This document shows positions 33,174 through 41,312 of a stretch of 64,000 nt of DNA, in pieces (the stretch's first letter is position 1; every line of letters starts with the position of its first letter). Under the pieces are notes generated by a model, which made no database searches, was not told where the DNA came from, and was given only the letters and a program-made list of their open reading frames with translations. Location: assembly GCA_040081715.1 (NCBI GenBank), contig JBEBFY010000004.1, positions 1 to 64,000 on the forward strand, given 5' to 3'. The translations under genes were made by a program, and so were the position numbers. The stretch comes from CANKJK01 sp040081715 (GTDB lineage: Bacteria > Acidobacteriota > Vicinamibacteria > Vicinamibacterales > UBA2999).

Positions 33174-34018
33174 CGGGTTCTCAAGCGCGACACCCGTGCC
33201 GTCGCGAGGCGCGCAAGTACGGAACAACCGAGCACGATCGTGATGAGCACCAGCGCACCAGCCCACGCCTGCCGATGCCAGTCGTCATAGGGCGAGATGG
33301 CATAGGTATACACCTGCACGGTGATGGACGAGATGGGCTGCGTGAGGCTCGTCGAGAAGAACCGGTTGTTGAACGACGTGAAGAGCAGCGGCGCCGTTTC
33401 CCCGGCGATGCGGGCCAGGGCCAGCACGATCCCGGTGACGATGCCCGGAAGGGCCGCCGGAAGGATGACGGTGCGCACGGCGCGCCCGCGCGTGGCGCCG
33501 AGTGCCAGCGCGCCTTCGCGCATCGACCCTGGCACCAGCAGGAGGAGCTCCTCCGTGGTTTTCGCCACGATGGGAATCATCATGATGCCGAGCGCCAGGC
33601 CGCCGGCCAGCGTGCTGAACTGCTTGAAGGGCAGCACGGCAAGGCCGTAGGCGAAGACGCCAATCACAATCGAGGGCACGCCGTTCAGCGTATCCGACGC
33701 GAAGCGGACCACCGAGGCCAGGCGGGTGCCTGGATACTCCGAGAGATACACGCCGCTGATGACACCGATGGGCACCGCCAGCAGCGCCGCCAGGCCGCTG
33801 AGCATCAGCGTGCCGACGATGGCGTTGGCCATGCCGCCACCCGCCTGGCCCACTGGTTTCGGCATGCTGGTGAAGAAGTCGAAATTCAGCGCCTGGACGC
33901 CCTGGCTGACGACGAAGAACATGATGAGCGCCAGTGGAACCAGCGCGACCAGCACCGAGAATCCGCAGGCGCCTACGAAGAGGGATGACAGGAGGCGCCG
34001 CTGCGCCGTGGCGTTCAT
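33170..34018 (-). CDS. pstA: Phosphate ABC transporter permease PstA
   Basis: The 282-residue inner-membrane permease has about six TM helices and the coupling-helix motif EGALALGATRGRAVRTVILP. It pairs with PstC to form the channel. Overlaps pstC and pstB by four bases each, so the operon is translationally coupled. Confidence 0.95.
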   Translation of the reverse strand: MNATAQRRLLSSLFVGACGFSVLVALVPLALIMFFVVSQGVQALNFDFFTSMPKPVGQAGGGMANAIVGTLMLSGLAALLAVPIGVISGVYLSEYPGTRLASVVRFASDTLNGVPSIVIGVFAYGLAVLPFKQFSTLAGGLALGIMMIPIVAKTTEELLLLVPGSMREGALALGATRGRAVRTVILPAALPGIVTGIVLALARIAGETAPLLFTSFNNRFFSTSLTQPISSITVQVYTYAISPYDDWHRQAWAGALVLITIVLGCSVLARLATARVSRLRTR

Positions 34019-34962
34019 GCGCCCACTCCCTCTCCCGCACTCGCACGCGCACGGCTGGCGCCCGTGTTCCTGGCCATCGACCAGATGAGCAGGCGCGACA
34101 GGCCGTTGATGATGAGCGTGATGGCGAACAACACCAGGCCGATCTCGATGAGCGCGTTCAGGTACAGCTCGTCGGCGGCCTCGGTGAACTCGTTGGCGAT
34201 GACCGCGGCCATCGTGTACTGCGGCGCGAAGAGCGACGCTGATACCTGCGGGTTGTTGCCGATGACCATGGTGACGGCCATGGTTTCGCCCAGGGCGCGC
34301 CCGAAGCCGAGCATCACGGCCCCGACGATGCCTGTCCGGGCGAAGTACAACGCGGCACGGATCGCTTCAAAGCGCGTGGCACCCAGCGCGTAGGCGCCCT
34401 CCCGCTGGGCGTCGGGCACCGCCTTCAGGACTTCGCGCGCCACCGATGAGGTGAAGGGCACCACCATGATGGCCAGGATGAGGGCAGCCGAGAGCATGCC
34501 CACGCCGAGCGGCGGGCCGGAGAAGATCGGCAGGGCGCGCAGCGACTCAGGCACGTGCATCTGCAGCGTCCGCACTGCCGGCACCAGCACGAAGATGCCC
34601 CACAGGCCGTAGACGATGGAGGGAATGGCCGCGAGCAGCTCCGTCAGGAAGACCAGCGGCGTGCGGAGCCACGCCGGGCACAACTCAGAGATAAAGATGG
34701 CGATGCCCAGGGCGATGGGCGTGGCGATGACCAGCGCCAGGACCGACGAATAGAGCGTGCCCCAGATGAACGGCAGGGCGCCGAAGTCGCCCGCCACCGG
34801 ATCCCAGGTGCTGGTCCGCCAGAAGTCGAAGCCGAACGCTTCGACCGACAGCCACGACTGCCGTACCAGCTCCACGCCCACACCGAGCACGATGAGGGCC
34901 AGCGCGGCCGCAAACGCCCCCGTCGTGAGGCGGAATCCGAGGTCCTGAGAGCGTGCCGCCAT
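34015..34962 (-). CDS. pstC: Phosphate ABC transporter permease PstC
   Basis: The 315-residue permease has about six TM helices, the periplasmic loop seen in PstC (EAFGFDFWRTSTWDP) and the coupling helix EGAYALGATRFEAIRAALYF. It follows pstS by 18 bases in the same operon. Confidence 0.95.
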   Translation of the reverse strand: MAARSQDLGFRLTTGAFAAALALIVLGVGVELVRQSWLSVEAFGFDFWRTSTWDPVAGDFGALPFIWGTLYSSVLALVIATPIALGIAIFISELCPAWLRTPLVFLTELLAAIPSIVYGLWGIFVLVPAVRTLQMHVPESLRALPIFSGPPLGVGMLSAALILAIMVVPFTSSVAREVLKAVPDAQREGAYALGATRFEAIRAALYFARTGIVGAVMLGFGRALGETMAVTMVIGNNPQVSASLFAPQYTMAAVIANEFTEAADELYLNALIEIGLVLFAITLIINGLSRLLIWSMARNTGASRARASAGEGVGA

Positions 34963-34980
34963 GCGCCCGCGACGGGGGAG

Positions 34981-36033
34981 TTAGGATACCTTGACCCTGG
35001 CCAGAGCGGCCTGTTCCAGCGCAATGACCGAGGGCGGCAGCGGCGCATAGCCGAGTTCGACGGCGCCCTTCTGGCCGTCAGTGAGCGCCCACTTGAGGAA
35101 GCCGACCATGGCCGCGCTCTGGGCCGTATCGGCCGGGCTCTCAAACAGGAGCATCCAGGTGAAGGACGCAATTGGGTAGGCCGTCATCCCGGCCGCGTTG
35201 GTGATCGAGACGCGGAAGTCCGCCGGCATGTTGGCGGCGGCCTCGGCGGCCGCTGCGGTGACCGACGCCGGCGACGCCTTCACGAACTCGCCCGCGGCAT
35301 TCTGGACGGCGCCGTAGGCGGTCTTCGTCTGCGAGGCGTAAATGAGCTCCACGTAGCCGATCGAGCCAGGCGTCTGGGCCACGAGCCCGGACACACCTTC
35401 GTTGCCCTTGCCGCCTACACCCGCCGGCCAGTTGACCGAGGTCGCCACGCCCACCTTCGTTTTGAACTCGGCGGAGACCTTCGAGAGGTAGTCCACGAAG
35501 ATGAACGTCGTGCCGGAGCCGTCGGACCGGTGCACCACGGTGATGTCGGTGGCCGGGAGCTTCGAGCCCGGATTCAGCTGCACGAGTGCCGGGTCATTCC
35601 ACTTCCGCACTTTGCCGAGGTAGATGTCGGCCAGCACCGCTCCGCTGAACTTCAGGTCGCCCTCGACGCCGGGGACGTTGTAGATGGGCACCACCGCGCC
35701 GAGCACGGTGGGGAAGTGCAGCACCGGGCCGGGGGCCGCCTTCAGTTGATCGTCCGTCATCGGGCCGTCGGTGGCCCCGAAGAACACCGTCTGGTTGGTG
35801 AGCTGGCGTATACCGCCGCCGGAACCAATCGACTGGTAGTTGATGCGGACATCCGGGTGGAGCGCGTTGTACTCCGAGAACCACTTGGAGTAGATGGGAT
35901 ACGGGAAGGTGGCTCCCGCACCGTTAATCTGCAGGTCCCTGGCCGGCTGGGCGTCTTCGCCCTGGCCTGGAGCCCCGCCACCGCAGGCCGCCGTCAGCAG
36001 GGCAGCCGCAACCATCACGCTCGCAATCTTCAT
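34981..36033 (-). CDS. pstS: Phosphate ABC transporter substrate-binding protein PstS
   Basis: The 350-residue phosphate-binding protein has a lipoprotein-type signal ending LTAAC (C17), so it is probably membrane-tethered. The binding-site segments GAGATFPYPIY, SIGSGGGIRQL and HRSDGSGTTFIF are all present. It is the first gene of pstSCAB-phoU-yacG. The promoter has four PHO-box-like units and a TACTGT -10 only seven bases before the ATG, so the transcript should start at or next to the start codon. Confidence 0.95.
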   Translation of the reverse strand: MKIASVMVAAALLTAACGGGAPGQGEDAQPARDLQINGAGATFPYPIYSKWFSEYNALHPDVRINYQSIGSGGGIRQLTNQTVFFGATDGPMTDDQLKAAPGPVLHFPTVLGAVVPIYNVPGVEGDLKFSGAVLADIYLGKVRKWNDPALVQLNPGSKLPATDITVVHRSDGSGTTFIFVDYLSKVSAEFKTKVGVATSVNWPAGVGGKGNEGVSGLVAQTPGSIGYVELIYASQTKTAYGAVQNAAGEFVKASPASVTAAAAEAAANMPADFRVSITNAAGMTAYPIASFTWMLLFESPADTAQSAAMVGFLKWALTDGQKGAVELGYAPLPPSVIALEQAALARVKVS

Positions 36034-36040
36034 ATGTTTG

Positions 36041-36094
36041 ACAGTACCGGAAGGCCGTTTCCCTCTGGTTACTGCCGTGTTAATTCCGCGTTAC
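36041..36094 (-). promoter_or_regulatory. PHO-box promoter of the pst operon
   Basis: Read on the minus strand, units GTAAC, TTAAC, GTAAC and GAAAC begin every 11 bases (plus-strand 36090-36094, 36079-36083, 36068-36072, 36057-36061). Ten bases then lead to a TACTGT -10 (36041-36046). The same layout, including the invariant second unit TTAAC and the 10-base gap, is seen before the PhoB-like gene and the outer-membrane receptor gene. The upstream units overlap the last codons of ppx. PhoB-type regulators bind 11-bp direct repeats just upstream of the -10, so this is read as a PHO box. Confidence 0.75.
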
Positions 36095-37652
36095 GCGGGG
36101 CCTTTCCGGTTGGGGCGATTCCAGCGGCTTCCAGCCGCACTGGCGCCCGCAACACGCGCTCGAATGGCTGCATGTGGCGGAGGGCGGCCCAGATCTCCAG
36201 TTCGGCGTCGGAGGCGGTGCTGAGGGTCAGCGCGAAGGCCTTGCCGTCCTGTCGCAGGGCGATCCCGGAGACCACCTGCGCATGGCTCCGGTCCAGGCTT
36301 TCCGCCAGGCGGAGAATCGCGGCCAGAACCCGGACCGCCTTGCGGTGTGGCGGCGTGAGCGCCGCCCATTCCGGATGGCTGCTCTTGGGGGTGCCGCGGC
36401 GGTGATACCGCGCCACCAGCGCCATCACCGCGACCTCGTCCGGATGGAATCCCCGCAGGTCTCCGTTCGTAATGAGGTAGTGGGAATGCTTGTGGTGCCG
36501 CGCATAGCTGATGTGGACGCCGACGTCGTGCAGGAGCGCCGCGTACTCCAGCCACTCGCGCTCACGGTCCGTGAGTCCATGCACCGTGCGGGACTGGTCA
36601 AAGAGCGCCAGCGACAACCGGGCCACATGGGCGGAGTGCTCGGCCTGATATCCGCACCGTTCCGCCAGCTCGATGGCGCTTCGCCGCCGGACATCCGGGA
36701 TGGCGTCGGCCTGGGCGATCTCCCGCCGGTGCCGGCGGATGTAGTCGATGACGAGGCCCTCACGGAGGGCCAGGTCGCACAAGGTGAGTTCGGAGGCGCC
36801 CAGGAGGCGGAGCGTCGTATCCAGCACGATGGCGCCAGTCACGATGAGGTCGCTGCGGCGGGCGTCCATGCCCGGGAGCGCCAGCCGCTCCTCGAGCGTG
36901 GTCTGCACCAGTTCTTTGCGCAGCCTGCGGATCTGCCGGGCGGGTACGGAGAGGCTCCGGAGCTCCCGCGGCGCCTCCTCGCGCCCGAGCCCGGCCGCCA
37001 TGCCGCCCAGGTTGAGGATCGTGCCGGACGTGCCGATCACGCGGTCGAATCCCGCCGCCGCCACCTGCGCGGCGTAGTCCCGGATCTCCGCGGTAACGCA
37101 CTCCTCGATGCGGCGCTCCTCCCGGCTCGTCATCGGGTCGGTGCGGACGAATCGCTCGGTCATGCGGGTGACGCCGAGCTTGAAGCTGCGCGCCAGTTGC
37201 GCGCCTGAGCCGGTGCCGAGGGTGATCTCCATGCTGCCGCCGCCGATGTCGATCACCGCCGCGCGGCCGCTGCCGACATTCACGCCGTAGACCGCGGCCA
37301 TGTGAATCAGCCGGGCTTCCTTCTCGCCGGAAATGACCCGGGGCCGGATGCCGGTGGCCCGGGTGACCTGGGCCAGGAACTCACCGCCGTTCACGGACTC
37401 GCGGGTGGCGCTGGTGGCGGCCGAGAGCACCTTCTCCACGCCGTGGGCGTCCGCCAGGCGCTTGAAGCGGCGCATCGCGTCGATCGCCGCGGCCATCGAC
37501 GCGCGGGTGAGCCTCCGGCTCGAGAGTCCCCCCGCGCCCAGGCGCACCATCACCTTCTCGCGGTCGATGACTTCAAACGACAGGTCGCCGCGCACCTGCA
37601 CGATGAGCATGTGCAGCGAGTTGGTCCCGATGTCGATGGCGGCAATCCGCAT
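36069..37652 (-). CDS. ppx: Ppx/GppA exopolyphosphatase family protein with C-terminal HD domain
   Basis: The 527-residue ASKHA-fold phosphatase has phosphate loops IDIGTNSLHMLIVQV (6-20), VIDIGGGSMEITLG and GTSGTILNLGG. A C-terminal HD-type domain follows (LLHDVGVHISYARHHKHS). It degrades polyphosphate, or pppGpp in the GppA branch; the pst and ppk neighbours favour polyphosphate. The 3' end overlaps the PHO box of the downstream pst operon. Confidence 0.9.
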   Translation of the reverse strand: MRIAAIDIGTNSLHMLIVQVRGDLSFEVIDREKVMVRLGAGGLSSRRLTRASMAAAIDAMRRFKRLADAHGVEKVLSAATSATRESVNGGEFLAQVTRATGIRPRVISGEKEARLIHMAAVYGVNVGSGRAAVIDIGGGSMEITLGTGSGAQLARSFKLGVTRMTERFVRTDPMTSREERRIEECVTAEIRDYAAQVAAAGFDRVIGTSGTILNLGGMAAGLGREEAPRELRSLSVPARQIRRLRKELVQTTLEERLALPGMDARRSDLIVTGAIVLDTTLRLLGASELTLCDLALREGLVIDYIRRHRREIAQADAIPDVRRRSAIELAERCGYQAEHSAHVARLSLALFDQSRTVHGLTDREREWLEYAALLHDVGVHISYARHHKHSHYLITNGDLRGFHPDEVAVMALVARYHRRGTPKSSHPEWAALTPPHRKAVRVLAAILRLAESLDRSHAQVVSGIALRQDGKAFALTLSTASDAELEIWAALRHMQPFERVLRAPVRLEAAGIAPTGKAPRNAELTRQ

Positions 37653-37735
37653 GAAGGTCGACGCCGCACCGGGCTAAGATGCTCAGGGCCGCGTGCGTCA
37701 GTTGTACATCACCTGCGCGCCGGTTCCTGTCTCCC

Positions 37736-38599
37736 ATGCCACCGTCCCACGTTGCCCGCTCGTCTGAGTCGCTCGTGCAGCCACAACTGCGTGTGCTGAG
37801 TGCGGCTGTGCCGTTGGCGGCTGCCGGGGATGCCGATGCCGTACACCGCGCACGCGTGGCGTCCCGGCGCCTGCGGGAAGTGCTGCCGGTCGTGGCCAGC
37901 CGCAAGGCGCTGCCCGCGCTGACGCGTGCGGTCCGGCGGATCACGGAGGCGCTCGGACCGGTGCGGGAACTGGACGTCACGCTGGGCCTGCTGGAGACGG
38001 CCGTCGCGACGAAGCAGATCTCGCGGCGGGCGGCGGCGGCCTTGCGGCAGGCGTTGATGCGTCGCCGCGCACTGGCGCGGACCGAGACGGCGGACGGATT
38101 GGAGGGGTGTCACCTGGGCCGCTTGCAGAAAGGGACCCTGGCGGCGGTTCGCCGCCGGCCGCGTCTGATGGAGGCGGACGCACGCCTCTCCAGAAGGGCG
38201 GACCGGCTCGTGAGCGCCATTGCCGAGGCCGGCGGCCTCTATGTGCCCGAGTACCTGCATGAGATCCGCATCGCGCTCAAGAAGCTCCGCTATGCCACCG
38301 AGGTGCTGGCGGTGGTGCGGGGCACGCCAGCCGTGGCGCCGTTGCGGTTGCTCAAGCGGGGCCAGGACATCCTCGGCCGGATGCACGATCTCGACGTGCT
38401 GACCGCAGAGGTGCGCGCGCTGCAGGGGGCCGCCGATGCGCCCTCGCTGAGTGTGTGCGCCGACCTCGATCGCTACGTCCGGGTCCTCGACGGCGAGTGC
38501 CGGCACCTGCATGGCCAGTACATGTCGCTGCGCGACCGGCTGCTCCGTGTCTGCGAGGATGCATCCGACGCCTCGCGCGCGCAGAACCGCGTGGCGTGA
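37736..38599 (+). CDS. CHAD-domain protein (polyphosphate-binding)
   Basis: The 287-residue all-helical CHAD protein has two helical bundles rich in conserved basic residues (VHRARVASRRLREVLPVV near 39-56, and HEIRIALKKLRYATEVL). CHAD domains bind polyphosphate granules. It lies between the polyphosphate-degrading and polyphosphate-making genes, which fits that role. A TAAGAT hexamer at 37675-37680 argues for the ATG at 37736 rather than the in-frame ATG at 37679. It overlaps or abuts the SixA-like gene. Confidence 0.88.
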   Translation: MPPSHVARSSESLVQPQLRVLSAAVPLAAAGDADAVHRARVASRRLREVLPVVASRKALPALTRAVRRITEALGPVRELDVTLGLLETAVATKQISRRAAAALRQALMRRRALARTETADGLEGCHLGRLQKGTLAAVRRRPRLMEADARLSRRADRLVSAIAEAGGLYVPEYLHEIRIALKKLRYATEVLAVVRGTPAVAPLRLLKRGQDILGRMHDLDVLTAEVRALQGAADAPSLSVCADLDRYVRVLDGECRHLHGQYMSLRDRLLRVCEDASDASRAQNRVA

Positions 38600-38610
38600 C
38601 CAGCGGACGG

Positions 38611-39117
38611 ATGCTCAGCCTGTATCTGGTCCGGCACGCACACGCGGAGCCGCGCGGGCCCCGGTGGCCGGATGACGCCGTTCGTCCCCTGACGGCCAGT
38701 GGAAGGCGCAGATTCTCGACGTTGCTGCTGAAACCTGCCGTGCGCCGCGCCGGGATCGAACTGGTGCTGACCAGCGGACTTGACCGGGCCACCGAGACGG
38801 CGGCGATGCTCGCCGCCTCCTGCCGCACCCGTCCGCCGGTTCGGCTGTGCCGTGCGCTTGAACCCGGTCACGATCCGGACGATGTGGTGCGGGCGCTGAG
38901 GCGCCGGCCGGGCGCCGGCCGCCTCGCGCTGGTGGGTCACGAGCCGGACCTGTCCCGCCTGTTCACGCACCTGACGGGGCAGGGCCCGCCCGTTGCCTTC
39001 AGGAAGGGCGGCGTGTGGCGCCTCCGCGTGCGGACGCCCGTCATAGCCGGCAGCGGCCGGCTCGTCTGGGCACGGTGGCCAGGCCCCGCGGCAGTCCGAG
39101 TGGCGATACCGTCGTGA
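38611..39117 (+). CDS. sixA: SixA-like phosphohistidine phosphatase
   Basis: The 168-residue histidine-phosphatase-fold protein has the catalytic YLVRHAHAEP near the N-terminus, the second arginine in LTSGLDRATETA, and the second histidine in LALVGHEPDLS. SixA removes phosphate from phosphohistidine on signalling proteins. A GTG at 38596 overlapping the CHAD stop (GTGA) is an alternative start. CHAD next to SixA-like genes is a recurrent pairing. Confidence 0.85.
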   Translation: MLSLYLVRHAHAEPRGPRWPDDAVRPLTASGRRRFSTLLLKPAVRRAGIELVLTSGLDRATETAAMLAASCRTRPPVRLCRALEPGHDPDDVVRALRRRPGAGRLALVGHEPDLSRLFTHLTGQGPPVAFRKGGVWRLRVRTPVIAGSGRLVWARWPGPAAVRVAIPS

Positions 39118-39998
39118 CGATCACCGTCATCATCAACCCCGTCTCGGGCCGTCGTGGTCGCCGCGACGGGACGCAACGGAAGGCCTCGATAGCGTCTGCC
39201 CGGCTGACGGCGCGGGGCGCCGAGGCGCGTGTCGTGATTACCGAAGGCCCCGGGCACGCCCATGTGCTGGCACGCGAGGCGGTGAGCGCCGGTGCGGCAC
39301 TGGTGGCGGCTTGGGGTGGCGACGGCACAATGAACGAGGTGGGCTCGGCTCTGGCCGGAACGCCGGTGGTGCTGGGGCTGGTGCCTGGCGGGTCCGGCAA
39401 CGGGCTCGCCCGGGATCTCGGGATTCCGCTCCGAGCCGAGCAGGCGCTCGACGTGCTCCTGGATGGCAGGGATCGGGACATCGACGGCGGCATCCTGGAT
39501 GGCCACCTGTTCTTCAACGTGGCCGGGCTTGGGCTCGACGCGCGTGTGGCGCGCGCCTTCCAGGCGAGCGGCGGGCGCGGCATCCTCAGCTATGTCGTCA
39601 AGACAGCCCGCGCGCTCCTGGACGGACGCGGAACGGCCTGCGTGATCGAGGCGGATGGCCGGTCTGTGGCAGCCGACGCCCTGCTGGTGGCGCTGGCCAA
39701 CAGCCGGCAGTACGGCAGCGGGTTGCTGATTGCCCCGTCAGCCCGCGTGGACGACGGCGTGATTGATGTGGTGGTGGTGCCGCGGATGCCGCTCGTTCGC
39801 ATGCTGCGCTACCTCCCGCGTGTGCTGGCGGGCGCCATCGAGACGGTGCCAGGCGTGTCCGTCGTGAAGGCAAGGCACGCGACGATTCAGGGAACGTCGC
39901 CGCTGGCCTATCACGTGGACGGCGAGCCGCACGAAGGCGGAAAACGGCTGATTCTATCCGTCCGGCCCAATGCCCTGCGCGTGCGCGTGCCGGCCTGA
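39114..39998 (+). CDS. Diacylglycerol/lipid kinase (DAGK family)
   Basis: The 294-residue cytosolic lipid kinase has the nucleotide signatures IINPVSGRRG, WGGDGTMNEVG and VPGGSGNGLARDLGIP, and the C-terminal beta-sandwich typical of YegS/DgkB. It probably phosphorylates diacylglycerol or a related lipid, recycling it into phospholipids. The GTG start overlaps the sixA stop by four bases (GTGA). It is the third gene of the CHAD operon. Confidence 0.88.
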   Translation: MTITVIINPVSGRRGRRDGTQRKASIASARLTARGAEARVVITEGPGHAHVLAREAVSAGAALVAAWGGDGTMNEVGSALAGTPVVLGLVPGGSGNGLARDLGIPLRAEQALDVLLDGRDRDIDGGILDGHLFFNVAGLGLDARVARAFQASGGRGILSYVVKTARALLDGRGTACVIEADGRSVAADALLVALANSRQYGSGLLIAPSARVDDGVIDVVVVPRMPLVRMLRYLPRVLAGAIETVPGVSVVKARHATIQGTSPLAYHVDGEPHEGGKRLILSVRPNALRVRVPA

Positions 39999-40001
39999 TA
40001 G

Positions 40002-40028
40002 GTCATGCTGCCGTTACACCGAATTTGC
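40002..40028 (+). promoter_or_regulatory. PHO-box-like repeats upstream of a small gene
   Basis: GTCAT, GTTAC and TTTGC start exactly 11 bases apart (40002, 40013, 40024). The first 18 bases match 44674-44691, upstream of the receptor gene, at 15 of 18 positions. A fourth unit is not convincing, and the nearest -10-like hexamer (CAGGAT, 40052-40057) is 23 bases from the last unit, so this site is weaker than the other three. Confidence 0.5.
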
Positions 40029-40063
40029 TTTCGCTGGCCCCGACGCCGGGGCAGGATCGGTTC

Positions 40064-40273
40064 ATGTTTGCAGTGCTCCTGCGCCACGCCGACCACATCC
40101 GCCGATTCACGATCAGGGACGAAGGGCCGGGAGGCTGGCTGGTGCTCGAGGAGACGGAGGGTGGCGTCGTGAGGCGGGCCCAGTACGACGACTGGCACCG
40201 GGTGGAGCGCGCCAGGGCCGCGTTCGATGTGACAGCGGAGTCGCTCCTCAGTCAGGGCTGGGAGCAGGCCTAG
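40064..40273 (+). CDS. Small hypothetical protein, possible Pho-regulon member
   Basis: The 69-residue cytosolic protein (MFAVLLRHADHIRRFTIRDE at the start) matches no family I know. Its alternating charged and hydrophobic pattern suggests a small alpha/beta fold. The ATG at 40064 was chosen over 40025 because repeats resembling a PHO box lie between 40002 and 40028 and would otherwise overlap the coding start. It lies between the lipid kinase and the PhoB-like regulator, converging with the latter. Confidence 0.55.
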   Translation: MFAVLLRHADHIRRFTIRDEGPGGWLVLEETEGGVVRRAQYDDWHRVERARAAFDVTAESLLSQGWEQA

Positions 40274-40298
40274 CGGCCAGGCTCAACCGCTATTGCCG

Positions 40299-41009
40299 CT
40301 ATTCCACGAAGCGGTAGCCGAGACCGACCACCGTTTCGATCTGGCTGCCCGCGGCCTTGAGCTTGGCCCGGAGCCGGCCGACGTGCACATCCACGGATCG
40401 CGTCTCAATCTCCCGGTCGTAGCCCCACACCCGCTCCAACAGCCGGTCGCGTGAGATGACGCGGCTCTTGTTGTCGACCAGGTACTTCAAGAGTTCGAAC
40501 TCGCGGCGCGTCAGCCGGACGGTGTCGCCGTCGACTGTCACGTGGACGCCTTCGAAGTCCGCATGCAGGTGCCGGCCGCGGTAGACCGTGGCCGCAGCGG
40601 GCCGTTCGGAGACCTGCTGCCGGCCCCTGCGGATCACGGCACGGACTCGGGCCGCCAGCTCACGCGGGCTGAACGGCTTGGTGACGTAGTCGTCGGCACC
40701 GACGTCGAATCCTGCAACACGGTCCCCCTCGCTTGACCGTGCGGTCAGCATGATGATGGGTGTGTGCGCCGTGTTCGGGCGGGCACGGAGGATGCGGCAG
40801 ACTTCCAGCCCGCTCAGCACCGGCAGATTCAGGTCCAGCACGATGAGGTCCGGTGTTTCCAGCGTGACGGACTTGATCGCCTCATCGCCGCTATGCACGG
40901 CCTCGACGTAGATATCGCCCGATCGCTCCAGCGTGAGCTTCACCAGGTTCGCGATGTCCTGTTCATCCTCGACGATCAGGACATAGGTGCGACCGTTTCG
41001 TTGCGTCAT
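40299..41009 (-). CDS. phoB: PhoB-like OmpR-family response regulator
   Basis: The 236-residue regulator has a receiver domain (phospho-acceptor D59 in LIVLDLNLPV, lysine in VTKPFSPREL) and an OmpR-type winged helix (about 140-236) ending VVGLGYRFVE. Its place between pst and ppk and the PHO box in its own promoter make it the likely PhoB/PhoP of this organism. No histidine kinase is adjacent, so its PhoR partner is encoded elsewhere. Autoregulation is expected. Confidence 0.87.
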   Translation of the reverse strand: MTQRNGRTYVLIVEDEQDIANLVKLTLERSGDIYVEAVHSGDEAIKSVTLETPDLIVLDLNLPVLSGLEVCRILRARPNTAHTPIIMLTARSSEGDRVAGFDVGADDYVTKPFSPRELAARVRAVIRRGRQQVSERPAAATVYRGRHLHADFEGVHVTVDGDTVRLTRREFELLKYLVDNKSRVISRDRLLERVWGYDREIETRSVDVHVGRLRAKLKAAGSQIETVVGLGYRFVE

Positions 41010-41021
41010 TGCTACGTACCT

Positions 41022-41075
41022 ACCCTACCGGCGGGGCATTTCCGCACCATGACGCCCTCGTTAAATATGGGTTAC
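41022..41075 (-). promoter_or_regulatory. PHO-box promoter of the PhoB-like gene
   Basis: On the minus strand, GTAAC, TTAAC, GTCAT and GAAAT begin every 11 bases (plus-strand 41071-41075, 41060-41064, 41049-41053, 41038-41042). Ten bases follow to a TAGGGT -10 (41022-41027), twelve bases before the ATG. The arrangement is the same as at pstS. Confidence 0.75.
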
Positions 41076-41146
41076 GCCCGGGGCCGATCACCATCGGCCG
41101 GCGTGGGGCCGGCATGCAGGTCGAGTGCGAGAGAGCGGCGCCTCGA

Positions 41147-41266
41147 TGCAGTCTCGTGATGAACCACCTCATTCATCACTGCGCGCAACTGGCCGTCTAT
41201 CTGCGCATGAACGTTGTGCCGGTGCCGTCGATCTACGGACCGTCCGCGGACGAAGGCTCGATGTAG
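41147..41266 (+). pseudogene. C-terminal remnant of a DinB/DUF664-family protein
   Basis: The reading frame from 41147 ends in segments typical of DinB-family C-termini, NHLIHHCAQLAVYLR and VPVPSIYGPSADE, with the metal-binding histidine pair kept. The usual HRGQ is HCAQ here. Everything upstream of residue 1 of this stretch is unrelated, so only about 38 residues remain. It lies between the PhoB-like gene and ppk and explains part of an otherwise empty 280-base gap. Confidence 0.7.
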
Positions 41267-41270
41267 CGCT

Positions 41271-41312
41271 GTTCGAGCCAGCGCGGGTGCTATTCGAGCC
41301 GGCGCAGGTAGT
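41271..41312. repeat. Degenerate 21-bp tandem duplication at the end of ppk
   Basis: Two adjacent 21-base units (TTCGAGCC core in both) match at 16 of 21 positions. One encodes the last PPK residues (YLRRLE); the other lies just past the stop. It may be a small tandem duplication at the gene end. Confidence 0.4.
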
